Shown here piece by piece: positions 26,391 to 36,175 of a stretch of DNA of 64,000 nucleotides. Under the pieces are notes generated by a model. That model was not told where the DNA came from. It ran no database searches and saw nothing but the letters and a program-made list of their open reading frames with translations. Source of the DNA: Deltaproteobacteria bacterium (GTDB lineage: Bacteria > Myxococcota_A > Polyangia > Polyangiales > Ga0077539); NCBI GenBank assembly GCA_030694465.1, contig JAUXYJ010000054.1, positions 124,001-188,000 of the forward strand. Reading direction: 5' to 3'. How positions within the stretch are numbered: position 1 is the stretch's first letter; each line of letters starts with the position of its first letter. The position numbers and the translations under genes are program-made.

Positions 26391-28019
26391 ATGCGCCAAT
26401 GCCCAACTTGCCAGCTAAAATTCTGGGGTGAGAGCGAAACAGTCTGCCCCAACGATGGCAGCTCGCTCCAAGAGGTCGTGATCGCCAACGATCGCACGCG
26501 TCTGCTTGGCGCGATGATCCATGGTCGATACCTGGTCGACGGTGTGCTGGGTGATGGCGGAATGGGCGTTGTTTACCGAGCCAAAGACCAGCGCGAGGGC
26601 CGCCCTGTCGCGATCAAAGTGTTGCGTGCTGAGTACTCTGCCGAAGAAGACTTGGTCGCGCGATTCGAGGTCGAAGCGAACGCCGTCGCAGCGATCAATC
26701 ACCAGCATATTATCAAGGTGTATGAGTTTGGCCGTCTCGAAGACGGATCCCATTTTTTTGTGATGGAGATGCTCGAGGGGCGCTCACTTGGGGAGGTCAT
26801 GCACCAGGCCGGCAAGGGTCCAGACGGCGCACGTCGACCGCTGAGCCTAGATCTCGCGATGCACATCGCGCGTCAGATTTGCCTAGGACTTGGCGCTGCC
26901 CACCGCGCGGGCATCGTCCACCGCGACATGAAGCCCGACAACGTCCAGCTCATTCGCGTGGGCGATGACAGCGCTTTTGTAAAGATCTTGGACTTCGGGA
27001 TCGCGAAGGTCGCCAACTCTAAGGCCGCCCGCACGCGCACGGGGTCCGTATTTGGAACACCCCAATACATGTCGCCTGAGCAAGCAGGCGGAGAGCGCGA
27101 CATTGACCCACGTACCGACATCTACGCGGTGGGCGTGCTGTTGTACGAGATGCTCGCTGGGCGCTTGCCCTTTGACGGCGACACGCTGATGGCCGTGCTC
27201 GCGGCGCACATCTATCAACCGCCGATTCCACTTCGGACGATCCCTGCTGCACGCGGAGTGTCTGCAGCGGTCGAGTCCGTGGTGCTCAAAGCCCTGCAAA
27301 AAGACAGGACGCAGCGCTATGACACCATCGACGAGTTCGCCGAGGACATCGCGCGACTGCAGATCGGTGCCGAGCCTAGGTCGCTCGATGACGCTGAGCC
27401 AACGACTGTCCAGCAGCGAAGCTCGATTATGCCACCGGCGTTCGCGCCCGCGCCCTCGGTGCCGCCGCCGCCCATGATGAACGCGCCGGTGGTGTTGGTT
27501 CAGCCAACCATCTCACCTGTCACGCGCGCGCGTCCCGAGACGCCCAAAGCGTCGTCCAGCGCCGCGTGGGTCGGAGGCCTCGCGCTCGTCGGTCTGCTCG
27601 CGTTTGGGGGTGCAGGACTGATGATCTACCGCCGCGCGCAGCCCGGAGCAGACACCGCACGCGAGGTCAACCTCGACACGCCCCAGGTCACAACCGAGCC
27701 GGACGCCGGGAGCGCGACGGCGACGATCGAGATCGATTCGCTGCCGTCGGGTGCGACGCTCACCGCCGCTACGATGCCCGCCTGCGTCACTCCCTGCACC
27801 ATCCCCCGTGGCACACAGCCGCGTGACATTGTCGTGAGCTTGGAGGGCTACCAGACGGCCCAGTTTCGGGTCGAAGCCGATGGGCCAGAGCGCTTGCAGG
27901 TCCTGCTGTCGCGCGAGCAAGCGGCGACCGTGCGTACGCGCGTGATTCGCACAACGGTGACCCGCACGGTCACAACACCGCCGACGGCGCCCAACACACC
28001 GTTGCTGAACCCGTTTTGA
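26391..28019 (+). CDS. Hanks-type Ser/Thr protein kinase with N-terminal zinc ribbon and C-terminal PEGA domain
   Basis: A 542-residue receptor-like kinase. An N-terminal Cys motif (C4, C7, C19 in 'RQCPTCQLKFWGESETVCPND') looks like the small zinc ribbon common before myxobacterial kinases. The kinase domain (about 45-325) has the Gly loop 'LGDGGMGVVY', Lys76 in VAIK, HRD (177-179) with 'KPDNV', and DFG (201-203), so it should be active. A Pro/Ala-rich linker leads to one transmembrane helix ('VGGLALVGLLAFGGAGLMIY') and an extracytoplasmic PEGA-like domain ('IEIDSLPSGATLTAATM', two Cys). PEGA domains bind envelope surfaces or ligands, so an envelope cue may control the kinase. No cognate phosphatase is nearby. 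Confidence 0.92.
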   Translation: MRQCPTCQLKFWGESETVCPNDGSSLQEVVIANDRTRLLGAMIHGRYLVDGVLGDGGMGVVYRAKDQREGRPVAIKVLRAEYSAEEDLVARFEVEANAVAAINHQHIIKVYEFGRLEDGSHFFVMEMLEGRSLGEVMHQAGKGPDGARRPLSLDLAMHIARQICLGLGAAHRAGIVHRDMKPDNVQLIRVGDDSAFVKILDFGIAKVANSKAARTRTGSVFGTPQYMSPEQAGGERDIDPRTDIYAVGVLLYEMLAGRLPFDGDTLMAVLAAHIYQPPIPLRTIPAARGVSAAVESVVLKALQKDRTQRYDTIDEFAEDIARLQIGAEPRSLDDAEPTTVQQRSSIMPPAFAPAPSVPPPPMMNAPVVLVQPTISPVTRARPETPKASSSAAWVGGLALVGLLAFGGAGLMIYRRAQPGADTAREVNLDTPQVTTEPDAGSATATIEIDSLPSGATLTAATMPACVTPCTIPRGTQPRDIVVSLEGYQTAQFRVEADGPERLQVLLSREQAATVRTRVIRTTVTRTVTTPPTAPNTPLLNPF

Positions 28020-28163
28020 CCGCACCAAGCCCAAGCGTCTCGATGGACTTGCGCGCAGCGTGACAGCGGAGCCCCGATCGGGGGCCAATCGTGCGGGATG
28101 TCACCACGAGACACGGTGAGAGTTGCGCATAGACCACTGGTGCCGCTAGTTTCCGGCGCTCCG

Positions 28164-29483
28164 ATGATTCGATCGCTTGCCGTCTTGGCGCTCTGCGGAG
28201 TGTCGCTTTCGTGTGCACCCGAGAGTGGCCGCCCGCCACCGCTGGGAACTCTGCATTTTCCCACGCTCGCCGTGGCCTCACCCGATGGGCGCTTTCTCTA
28301 CGTTGCGAACTCGAACTTTAACCTCGAGTTCTCAGGGGCTCTGCTTCAGCGTTTTGATCTCGATGCCATCCGAGCCCGCGCACGCGCGCGTCAGAACAAC
28401 GGAAATCTCCCCGAATTTGAGCCCAACGAGGCCTTGTTCGTGAGCTCCGATCGTGGCGCCGCGGTGCGACTCGGCTCGTATGTGACCGGCCTCAAATTCA
28501 GCCCCGATCACCAACGGCTCTACTCGGTCTCGCGTGGGACGGGCTGCGTCACGTGGATGGACGTGGGCGCCGATGGGGGCCTTGAGTGCGGTCAATCCGG
28601 CGTCACGATGGCGTGCGATACCCAGGCCCAATCGAGCGTAAACCACTGCGTTGGATCGAGCCGAACGGGCCCACGCAATCTCTTGCTGCCGATCAACCCC
28701 ACCTCGCTGGACGTCTCGACGGGCCCCAACAACGACCGATACCTCACGATCACCCACCACGAAGAGACCCGTTCGCGGTTCTCGCTGATGGTCGATCGCG
28801 GCACAGCTGGCCCCGTGATGTCGCATTTTGCTGGAGAATTCCAGGCGCGATTGTGGACACAGCTCAGGCTCCCTGGCCCTGATCACCACTGGCTGGTCTT
28901 CACCCGCGACGAGCCCTCCATTGGGCACGCCCGAGTGTTCGAAGATGGCTTGTCTTCGTTTGTCTACCGTGGCTCACCGACCGTCCCCACGACCGTCTCG
29001 TCTGAGCTTGGAGTGATCGATGTCACGCTCGATCCCTGCAACCCAACACGTGCCTACATCGCGAGTCGCGCACGTCGCGGTTCGCGTACCAGCGGGCTAT
29101 CGGGAGACGCGCTCCTTGCGCTCGACGTGAGCAATCCTGCCGAGCCAAGGGTCATCGACCAGCTCTCGATGCCGATCGGTCCCTCGCGTGTGGTCCCCGT
29201 CCGTCGTGGCGCGACGTGCGCCGAGGGAACCGACCTCTACGTTGTGCTCTACGACTCGCGAAAGATCTACGTCGTAGATGCAGAACGATGGCGTGAAACA
29301 GCGCAAATTCGCACACAATTTGGCCCCACCGACCTGATCGTCGATCCGCGCTTCGACGAAGCCGATCATCACTTTCTCTACCTCATTAACTTTTCATCCA
29401 TGTGCATTGAAGTGATCGATCCTGTGACGCGACGTGTGCTCTTCACTGTGGGCGAACCGATCCGCCCCCGGGAGCTCACATGA
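28164..29483 (+). CDS. Beta-propeller-like lipoprotein (YncE/YVTN-like)
   Basis: A 439-residue envelope protein starting with a lipoprotein signal ('SLAVLALCGVSLSC', Cys at about residue 17). The mature part shows YVTN/YncE-like blades, for example 'FPTLAVASPDGRFLYVANSN' at the start and 'DLYVVLYDSRKIYVVDAERW' near the end, with several Cys pairs that could form disulfides. The function is unknown. Its stop overlaps the ATG of the next gene in ATGA (29480-29483), so the two products are probably made together and may interact. The ATG at 28164 is chosen because it begins the signal peptide; 22 extra upstream codons are unlikely to be translated. Confidence 0.78.
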   Translation: MIRSLAVLALCGVSLSCAPESGRPPPLGTLHFPTLAVASPDGRFLYVANSNFNLEFSGALLQRFDLDAIRARARARQNNGNLPEFEPNEALFVSSDRGAAVRLGSYVTGLKFSPDHQRLYSVSRGTGCVTWMDVGADGGLECGQSGVTMACDTQAQSSVNHCVGSSRTGPRNLLLPINPTSLDVSTGPNNDRYLTITHHEETRSRFSLMVDRGTAGPVMSHFAGEFQARLWTQLRLPGPDHHWLVFTRDEPSIGHARVFEDGLSSFVYRGSPTVPTTVSSELGVIDVTLDPCNPTRAYIASRARRGSRTSGLSGDALLALDVSNPAEPRVIDQLSMPIGPSRVVPVRRGATCAEGTDLYVVLYDSRKIYVVDAERWRETAQIRTQFGPTDLIVDPRFDEADHHFLYLINFSSMCIEVIDPVTRRVLFTVGEPIRPRELT

Positions 29484-32038
29484 AGCTGCGACTTCTCGCT
29501 TCGCCAGCCATTTTGCTGACCGTTGCGCATTGTTCAACAGCCCCGTCACTGCCCCAGTCGTTCAGTTTTAACCGTCCTACCGCGGTCGACTTTGTCTGCC
29601 TTCGCGTGCCGGTGGGCTCGGACGGACGCATCGCCCCGACCACGATCACCAACGGCACCGAAGTCGAGTCGTTTCCTATTGAGCAGTGTCCAGCAGTCAA
29701 CGCAGGGACTAGCTCCGATTTGCAAATGACCGCGACGGGATTTGTCGGCCTTCGGATCTTTGCCCTGGTCACCCAGGCAGACCGCGGCGAGGTCGCGCTC
29801 GTCAACCTCCACCCGCGGTTTAACACGGGCTCACTCGACACCGATCCACGTGTCCCGGGCTTCACGTTCATCCCTGCTGGGGCGTTTGCGTCGGCCATCG
29901 TCACGCACCCACAGGGACGGGTGACCTATGTGGGAAGCGCCGGCGATCGCGCGATCACAATCTTGGACAACCGCAGGCTCTTGGCGGGGCGCAATTTCGA
30001 GCTCCGCAACGCTGGCGGAGAGGTGATGCGGTTTGGCGATCTGCCGTCCGAGCCCATCGACCTTGCGCTGCGCACCGTCGGCAATCCCGCGAGGACGCTC
30101 TTGTACGTGCTCCTCCGCAATGGGGCAGTGCGCGCGTACGACGCTACGAATCCCACAGAAATTCCAGTGTTTCGGAGCGAAGTGATGCTCACTTCGCCCG
30201 CCACACCGGCTGGTGACGGTGGCACCTCGCTTGATGCCACGGTGGGCGACGCAGACCTCGACGCCGCCATGGATGGCCAAGCCGACGCGAGCGCAGAGGA
30301 CGGCGCCACACGAGGCCCAGCGACGGGCGAGCACATGGTCGTCGGTGACGATGGTCGCGTGTTTATCTCGGATCGATCCAACCCCATCGTGCACGTTCTC
30401 GCGCCCGACGCAGACGGAACCACCCTCCGCGAGACCACCCCGCTTCAGGTCGGCGTAGGCACCACGCGGCTCGCGATTTCACCTAGGCTTCCGTCAGACC
30501 AATCGCACTTTGTGTACGCGGTCACGGTGGGCTCTGCGCAGCTCGTCGTGCTCGACGCGACCCTCCGCGACGGCGTCGAATCGGCGACCTATGGCCAAGC
30601 CGTACGCGCCAACGCGATCCTCGACGATCCACGATGCCAGACCACGCCGTTTGACAGCGCGCGTTGTCCGAAGATCGATCCAAACCTCCCACACGACCGC
30701 GTGCCACTCCGTGCGCCGGTGCGCGCGGTGGGCTTCGTAGGCACCCGAGGACGTGACGAATCAGGCCTCGGCCAGTGTGATCTCACCGAGCCATTCGTCG
30801 AAAACTGCTCGTCGCTTCCGCAGCCGCGTCTCGATGTTTTTCGTGGAATTCATGCGGTAGTCGCCCTCGCCAACGCGCAGGTTCAGATCGTCGATCTCGA
30901 AGATCCCGATCGCAACTGTGACGTGCGGGTAGGGCTCGGAGCTCGGCGTGCGTTCTTGCGCCATCTCCCGCGCGGCGGAGACGCCACGACGCGACCCACC
31001 CTCATTGGCGCGCCGCAGTTCACCATCAACGGTGGAGCATCGTCGCCAGGCGGGGTCAACCCAGCCATCACCGCGCTCGATGGTAGCGACACGCCCTGTA
31101 ACGAAAACAACAACCACTGCATCGCGCTCCCAACACAACCCGGTGACTCAACCCTCGTTGATCCTCTCGCGGTCCGCGACGCTCAGTTTGTACTTCGCTA
31201 CGAAGGCCAGCTCCCGCTGCGTGCGATCCAGGCCGCAACATTCACAAACGGCGCGACCCCCGGCACCGTACAGCTTCAAGCGCCAGGCGCGCGGCTCTGT
31301 GAGCTCGGTGCGCTCTCCAACGACCGATTGGTGCTCTCGGGCCCAAGCCCTTACTCCGACGAGCTCCTGCGCGGTGACGCCAGCGTGCCGCTCCCTGCGC
31401 AAGACCCGATGTGTCCACCCGATCGCTGCCGCGCGGTGTTTGGAGATACCAGCGCGCGCTGCAATCGCGAGTACCGCATCAGTGTGGCGCGCCCCGACGG
31501 GCTCGAGCTCGAGGTCCCCCAATCGATGACGGCGCTCGGCCCACGTGCAGGAGAACCGTGTGGCGTGGTAGACGCAGCTTCCCCTGCAGAATCTCAGGCA
31601 GAGTTCGCTCGTTTGCTGCGCTGCTGCTACCCCCAGGCGACACGCGTCGAAGTGCGCGCCGCGCAGTCTTGGGTGGTCGCGACACAACCCACGGGGCGCT
31701 CGACCGAGTTTCAACACAACGTCATCGCGCGCGACGGAGCCTGCGTCGAGGACCCGTCGTTGCCCTTCACTGGGCGATTGCGCGAAAACGCGACCTACGA
31801 CAGCGGCGCATTGCAGCTGCGAATTTCCTCAGGAACACAGCCCACCACCCGCGACTCGCAGTTTGTGTTTCGCACCGGCGGCGGCTACGCGCAGCTGGTC
31901 TCCAACGCTGGCGCGCCGGGCGCGACGCAGGTGCGCTTTCTGTGCCCATCGGACCGCGTCTTCATCGTCGATCAGACTCCCGCGACGCTTCGCGAGTATA
32001 CGCTCGCCCCGTTTACGGGCACCCGCACGTTTAACTGA
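29480..32038 (+). CDS. Large exported beta-propeller-like protein, function unknown
   Basis: An 852-residue exported protein with an N-terminal signal ('LLASPAILLTVAHC'). The Cys could be a lipidation site, but the preceding His makes the lipobox doubtful. The first part resembles YncE-type propellers ('VTHPQGRVTYVGSAGDRAI', 'LRTVGNPARTLLYVLLRNG'). It is interrupted around residues 240-280 by an Asp/Ala-rich low-complexity linker containing 'DATVGDADLDAAMDG'. The second half is rich in Cys and has no family I recognise. It is translationally coupled to the preceding lipoprotein by a 4-base overlap. The pair could form an outer-surface complex; this is inference from coupling and export signals only. 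Confidence 0.75.
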   Translation: MKLRLLASPAILLTVAHCSTAPSLPQSFSFNRPTAVDFVCLRVPVGSDGRIAPTTITNGTEVESFPIEQCPAVNAGTSSDLQMTATGFVGLRIFALVTQADRGEVALVNLHPRFNTGSLDTDPRVPGFTFIPAGAFASAIVTHPQGRVTYVGSAGDRAITILDNRRLLAGRNFELRNAGGEVMRFGDLPSEPIDLALRTVGNPARTLLYVLLRNGAVRAYDATNPTEIPVFRSEVMLTSPATPAGDGGTSLDATVGDADLDAAMDGQADASAEDGATRGPATGEHMVVGDDGRVFISDRSNPIVHVLAPDADGTTLRETTPLQVGVGTTRLAISPRLPSDQSHFVYAVTVGSAQLVVLDATLRDGVESATYGQAVRANAILDDPRCQTTPFDSARCPKIDPNLPHDRVPLRAPVRAVGFVGTRGRDESGLGQCDLTEPFVENCSSLPQPRLDVFRGIHAVVALANAQVQIVDLEDPDRNCDVRVGLGARRAFLRHLPRGGDATTRPTLIGAPQFTINGGASSPGGVNPAITALDGSDTPCNENNNHCIALPTQPGDSTLVDPLAVRDAQFVLRYEGQLPLRAIQAATFTNGATPGTVQLQAPGARLCELGALSNDRLVLSGPSPYSDELLRGDASVPLPAQDPMCPPDRCRAVFGDTSARCNREYRISVARPDGLELEVPQSMTALGPRAGEPCGVVDAASPAESQAEFARLLRCCYPQATRVEVRAAQSWVVATQPTGRSTEFQHNVIARDGACVEDPSLPFTGRLRENATYDSGALQLRISSGTQPTTRDSQFVFRTGGGYAQLVSNAGAPGATQVRFLCPSDRVFIVDQTPATLREYTLAPFTGTRTFN

Positions 32039-32155
32039 GCCCGGAAATCGTCAGCAAATTCACAAACAAAATGCTTATGACATTCTCTGTCACGGGCAAA
32101 TGTTGAGAAGGCGACGTGGCTGCGTTCTCTTGCTAAGACGCGGGGTAGACACGCG

Positions 32156-34774
32156 ATGGCAACAGCAACAGCAGGGCGTGGCGTCGGGCGAAGCAAAGAG
32201 CCCACGCCATCAATGCGACAGTACCTTTCCGCGAAAGAGCAGTACCCGGACGCGCTGATGTTCTTTCGCATCGGCGATTTCTATGAGCTCTTTTACGAGG
32301 ACGCCATCACTACTGCGCGGGCGCTCGACCTCAAGCTCACCAGCCGCGACAAGAACGACCCAGACCCCATCCCCATGTGTGGCGTGCCCCATCACGCAGC
32401 GCAGAACTACCTTAGCCGGCTGCTCGAGCAGGGATTCAACGTCGCGATCTGCGAGCAGCTCGAGGACCCCGCCAAGGTCAAAGGGATGGTCAAGCGCGGC
32501 GTCGTCCGAGTGCTTACGCCCGCGATCGTGCTCGATGGAGACTCGCTCACACCCAGGGCCAACCAGTTTGTCGCGTCCGTGGTCCCTCCGGATGCGGGGC
32601 TCGAGAGCCATTCGCCCTGGGGATTTGCAGCATTTGATCTCACGACGGGCGAGCTCTTTGCCGGAGAGATCCAGGACCTCGCGTCGATTTCGGCAGAGCT
32701 GCGCCGCCTCGACGCGCGCGAGCTCGTCGTCGCTCCAGAGCTCGAAGCGCAAGCCAAAAGCATCGCCGAACTTCACCCCAAGCTTTACGTGCGACTCCAG
32801 CGAGAACCCACGCGGCACCAAGCCACCACGACACTCGAAGCCGCCGTCGGCAGCGATGAGCTCGTCGCGCAGGGTGACAAGTTCACCGCGCTCGCGCGCC
32901 ATGCAGCGGGCGCAGTGCTGCAATACGCAGCCGCTACGCAGCCCAATCACCAAGTGCGTGCGCACCGATTGATGACCCTCGACGCGCGCGATTACCTCGT
33001 CCTCGATGACTGCGCGCAGCGACACCTTGAGCTCTTTCTGAGCGCGCGTGGAGACAAGCAAGGCTCGCTCTTGAGCCTCCTTGACGAGACGATCACGTCG
33101 ATGGGCGCGAGACGATTGCGACATTGGCTAGCGTTTCCACTGATGGATGTTCGCCGCATCCGCAAGCGACACGACGCAGTGGCTGCCCTGGTCACGCACG
33201 CCAACAGCCGCGGAGCTCTCCGTGAACAGCTCCATGGGATCGCAGACATCGAGCGTATTGCGGTCCGCGCGACGCTCAACGCTGTCACGCCCAAAGACCT
33301 CAACGCCCTTCGCGAGAGTCTTGCAAAAATCCCGGCCATTCACGCCCTCCTTGAGCCTCTTGGCCCAACGCTCAAAGAGCTCCGAGCCCCCGAGACCGCG
33401 GCCAAGACGCTTAGCCTCTTAAACCAAGCTCTCCATGACGATCCGGCGACGTCGCTGGGTGAGGGTGCGGTGTTTCGCGAAGGCTACGACACCGAGCTCG
33501 ATCGGCTCGCCAAGCTCGCCAACGGTGGGCGCGAGTCCATCGCACAGCTCGAACTCCGCGAGCGCGAACGCAGCGGAATCGGCTCACTCAAGGTCCTCTA
33601 CAACCGTGTCTTTGGCTATTTCATCGAGATCACCAAGGCCAACCTCCACAAGGTCCCGAGCGACTACAAACGCAAGCAAACCATCGCAGGCGGAGAGCGA
33701 TTTCTCACCGAAGAGCTCGTCGAGCTCGAGCGCACGATTCTCAGCGCAGACGAAGGCCTCGCTGTGCGCGAGCGCGAACTCTTTGAAGCGCTCCAGACCG
33801 AGCTCGCAAACGCGGTCTCGCCACTCACACGGGTCGCGCGTGTGCTGGCTGACCTCGACAGCCTCGCCTCCCTCGCCGAGGTCGCCCATCGGCTCGATTA
33901 CGTGCGACCCGAGCTCGACGAGTCCCTCGCGATCGAGCTCACCGACGCACGTCACCCGGTCATCGAGACCGTGCTCCCACCCGGGGCATTCGTAGCAAAT
34001 TCGCTCACTGTCGACGCGCGCACCGAGCGACTCTTTCTCGTGACGGGCCCCAACATGGCGGGCAAATCCACGCTGATGCGCATGGTCGCGCTCCAGGTGA
34101 TCCTCGCGCAGATGGGGAGCTTTGTGCCGGCGACCAGCGCGCGGATTGGTGTGGTAGATCGCGTGTTTACCCGAGTGGGAGCCAGCGATGACCTCTCGCG
34201 TGGGCAGAGCACTTTTATGGTCGAGATGACCGAGACCGCCTCGATTTTGCGAAGCGCCACCACGCGATCGTTGGTGGTCTTTGACGAAATCGGGCGAGGG
34301 ACCAGCACCTACGACGGCCTCGCGATTGCGTGGGCCGTTGCAGAGTATTTGCACGATGTTGTGAAGTGTCGCGGGCTCTTCGCCACGCATTACCACGAGC
34401 TGTGTTCGCTCACTGAGACCAAGAGGCACGCGGTCAATGTCAACGTGAGCGCACGCGAAGTCGGCGAAGCCATCGTGTTTCTGCACAAGCTCCAACCTGG
34501 CGGCGCGTCCCGAAGTCACGGGATCGCGGTAGGCCGCCTCGCGGGGCTCCCAGAGCCCGTGATCGCTCGCGCACGTGCTCTTCTCAAGGACCTCGAACGC
34601 GGCGACGGCCCAGGCGCCCCTACGCGCCAGCGAGGGCTCTTTGAGCCACGCCCTGAGGCCCCCCTGCACCCGGCCCTCGCGACGCTCTCGAGCACCGAAA
34701 TCGACCGTATGACCCCCATGGATGCGCTCAATCTCCTCGCGCAGCTCAAGGGCATGATCGTCGGCCCTTCGTGA
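32156..34774 (+). CDS. mutS: DNA mismatch repair protein MutS
   Basis: Mismatch recognition ATPase, 872 aa, the normal size for MutS1. The mismatch-wedge motif F-Y-E is at residues 42-44 in 'RIGDFYELFYEDA'. The connector, core and clamp domains follow. The ATPase domain has Walker A in 'TGPNMAGKSTLMRM' (about 630-638), Walker B with 'VVFDEIGRGTSTYDGLAIAW', and the trans-acting Ser/Asn segment between them. The C-terminal end 'PMDALNLLAQLKGM' is the helix-hairpin dimer/tetramer region. All motifs are intact. MutL is not in the window. The stop lies one base from the stop of a convergent small gene. Confidence 0.97.
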   Translation: MATATAGRGVGRSKEPTPSMRQYLSAKEQYPDALMFFRIGDFYELFYEDAITTARALDLKLTSRDKNDPDPIPMCGVPHHAAQNYLSRLLEQGFNVAICEQLEDPAKVKGMVKRGVVRVLTPAIVLDGDSLTPRANQFVASVVPPDAGLESHSPWGFAAFDLTTGELFAGEIQDLASISAELRRLDARELVVAPELEAQAKSIAELHPKLYVRLQREPTRHQATTTLEAAVGSDELVAQGDKFTALARHAAGAVLQYAAATQPNHQVRAHRLMTLDARDYLVLDDCAQRHLELFLSARGDKQGSLLSLLDETITSMGARRLRHWLAFPLMDVRRIRKRHDAVAALVTHANSRGALREQLHGIADIERIAVRATLNAVTPKDLNALRESLAKIPAIHALLEPLGPTLKELRAPETAAKTLSLLNQALHDDPATSLGEGAVFREGYDTELDRLAKLANGGRESIAQLELRERERSGIGSLKVLYNRVFGYFIEITKANLHKVPSDYKRKQTIAGGERFLTEELVELERTILSADEGLAVRERELFEALQTELANAVSPLTRVARVLADLDSLASLAEVAHRLDYVRPELDESLAIELTDARHPVIETVLPPGAFVANSLTVDARTERLFLVTGPNMAGKSTLMRMVALQVILAQMGSFVPATSARIGVVDRVFTRVGASDDLSRGQSTFMVEMTETASILRSATTRSLVVFDEIGRGTSTYDGLAIAWAVAEYLHDVVKCRGLFATHYHELCSLTETKRHAVNVNVSAREVGEAIVFLHKLQPGGASRSHGIAVGRLAGLPEPVIARARALLKDLERGDGPGAPTRQRGLFEPRPEAPLHPALATLSSTEIDRMTPMDALNLLAQLKGMIVGPS

Positions 34775-34775
34775 C

Positions 34776-35051
34776 CTAGAAGGGCGCGCGACGGACCGCG
34801 TCGAGCACCCGCGGGGACGCACGAAACGGGGAAATCTCGAGGTGCCGCCAACCTGTCGCGCTGCGGCCACTCGTCTCAAATCGCTGGGGTCCCTGAGGGG
34901 CTCCCACGATGAGCATCTCGCACACCCCGCGGCGCGAGACCATCCCGTCAGGACATGGAGCCTCTGCGAGTGCGGTCTGCGCAACCAAGAACGCGATCGC
35001 GCCCGTCGCGATCACCCAGCGGACAGATTTAGACAACGCGTTGTGATGCAT
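34776..35051 (-). CDS. Small secreted protein, function unknown
   Basis: A 91-residue protein with a Sec signal peptide ('WVIATGAIAFLVAQTALA', predicted cleavage near AEA) and a short mature part of about 60 residues with one Cys pair ('APCPDGMVSRRGVCEM') that could form a disulfide. No family recognised. It is tucked between mutS (convergent, one base between stops) and the RNA methyltransferase (same strand, 13 bases), so it could be co-transcribed with the latter. Start ATG 35051 gives a clean signal peptide; the longer frame to 35087 overlaps the upstream gene. Confidence 0.55.
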   Translation of the reverse strand: MHHNALSKSVRWVIATGAIAFLVAQTALAEAPCPDGMVSRRGVCEMLIVGAPQGPQRFETSGRSATGWRHLEISPFRASPRVLDAVRRAPF

Positions 35052-35064
35052 GGTCCTTCTGTCG

Positions 35065-36072
35065 TCACGCTCCGCGGTCTGTGACACGGCCGCCGTGCAC
35101 AGCGTGCGAAATCAAGACGCCGGCCGCGACCGACACATTGAGCGAGTCCACCGTGGCGCTCCCCGGGATCGAGACCACAACGTCACACTGTGCGCGGACC
35201 TCGGGCGAGAGGCCCTGACGCTCGTTGCCAAGGACCATCACCGAGGGGCGTTTGACCTGCGTCTCAAAGAGCGAGCGACGCGACGCGCGATCGGTTCCGA
35301 GCACAGACACACCGCGGCCACGCAAGCGCTCAAGCATCCGGGCGAGCGACGGGACCCGCACAAAAGTCACCGACTCAGCGCCTCCCTCGGCGATTCGAAG
35401 GGCCGCCGCAGGGAGAGGATTCTGCCCCTCGGGTCCTTCAACAATCGCGACATCGACGCCAAAGAACGCACCCGTCCGAAGCACCGCGCCCAAGTTGTGC
35501 GGGTTCTGCACTCGATCAAAAGCGATCGCGAGCCCACGCCCCCGCAGCAGGACGTCGGCGACCGACTCGGCGCTGAGCGTCTGCCGCGGACGCATCCAGA
35601 GCAGCACGCCCTCGTGATGCTTGGACTGCGCCAAGCGATCGAGTGAGTCCACGGACATGACCCGCGGCACGATCTCTCTCGCGCGCAGGGGCTTTAACAG
35701 CGCATCGAAAGACTCCAAGAGCGCAGGCGCGATGGCGAGCCGCAGCACGTCGTCGCCACGCGCTGCGAGCGCCGCCTTCGCCGCGTGCAGACCATAGAGC
35801 AGATGGCCGTCCTCGCGCTCTTCGCGCACCTCACGATCGCGGTAACTGTCGCTCTCTTGAGCTAAATTCTGTCTGCGAAATCCCTGACCATCACGACTTT
35901 CACGCACGTCACGTGGGCTCTCTTGTGGGCGCGTGGCGCGCGGCTCTGCGTCGCGTGGAGATCGCGTCTGCGGTGCCACGCGGCTCGCTGGATTCGAGAG
36001 CACCGGGCCCTTTTGGCCAGGAGGTGAATGGGGTCGGTTCATCGGAGATCGCGGGGGTTTTCGGTCGTTCAC
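35065..36072 (-). CDS. rlmB: TrmH/SpoU-family RNA 2'-O-methyltransferase (RlmB-like)
   Basis: An AdoMet-dependent ribose methyltransferase, 335 aa, probably acting on 23S rRNA. After a disordered Arg/Pro-rich N-terminus of about 95 residues comes the SpoU substrate-binding domain ('HLLYGLHAAKAALAARGDDV') and the trefoil-knot catalytic domain with motif 1 'DRVQNPHNLGAVLRTGAFFG', motif 2 'VMVLGNERQGLS' and motif 3 'SIPGSATVDSLNVSVAAGVL'. RlmB (Gm2251) is the closest assignment but TrmH-type substrates cannot be excluded. The long basic leader is absent in E. coli RlmB and may help bind RNA. The start is uncertain: GTG 36072 or ATG 36042; neither has a clear Shine-Dalgarno. Confidence 0.82.
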   Translation of the reverse strand: MNDRKPPRSPMNRPHSPPGQKGPVLSNPASRVAPQTRSPRDAEPRATRPQESPRDVRESRDGQGFRRQNLAQESDSYRDREVREEREDGHLLYGLHAAKAALAARGDDVLRLAIAPALLESFDALLKPLRAREIVPRVMSVDSLDRLAQSKHHEGVLLWMRPRQTLSAESVADVLLRGRGLAIAFDRVQNPHNLGAVLRTGAFFGVDVAIVEGPEGQNPLPAAALRIAEGGAESVTFVRVPSLARMLERLRGRGVSVLGTDRASRRSLFETQVKRPSVMVLGNERQGLSPEVRAQCDVVVSIPGSATVDSLNVSVAAGVLISHAVHGGRVTDRGA

Positions 36073-36175
36073 AACACGCGCACCATAGCGCGCAACGGGC
36101 CCTGCGATCGCCTACAATTGCAGCGCGGTCCACACCTACGTTGCCCCCAGGCGTGCTAGTGCCTCGCCGACCAAG

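Noticed and set aside
33584..34984. Minus-strand open frame (466 codons) opposite mutS
   Set aside because: Shadow of mutS in a GC-rich genome; Arg/His-rich composition and no recognisable motif.
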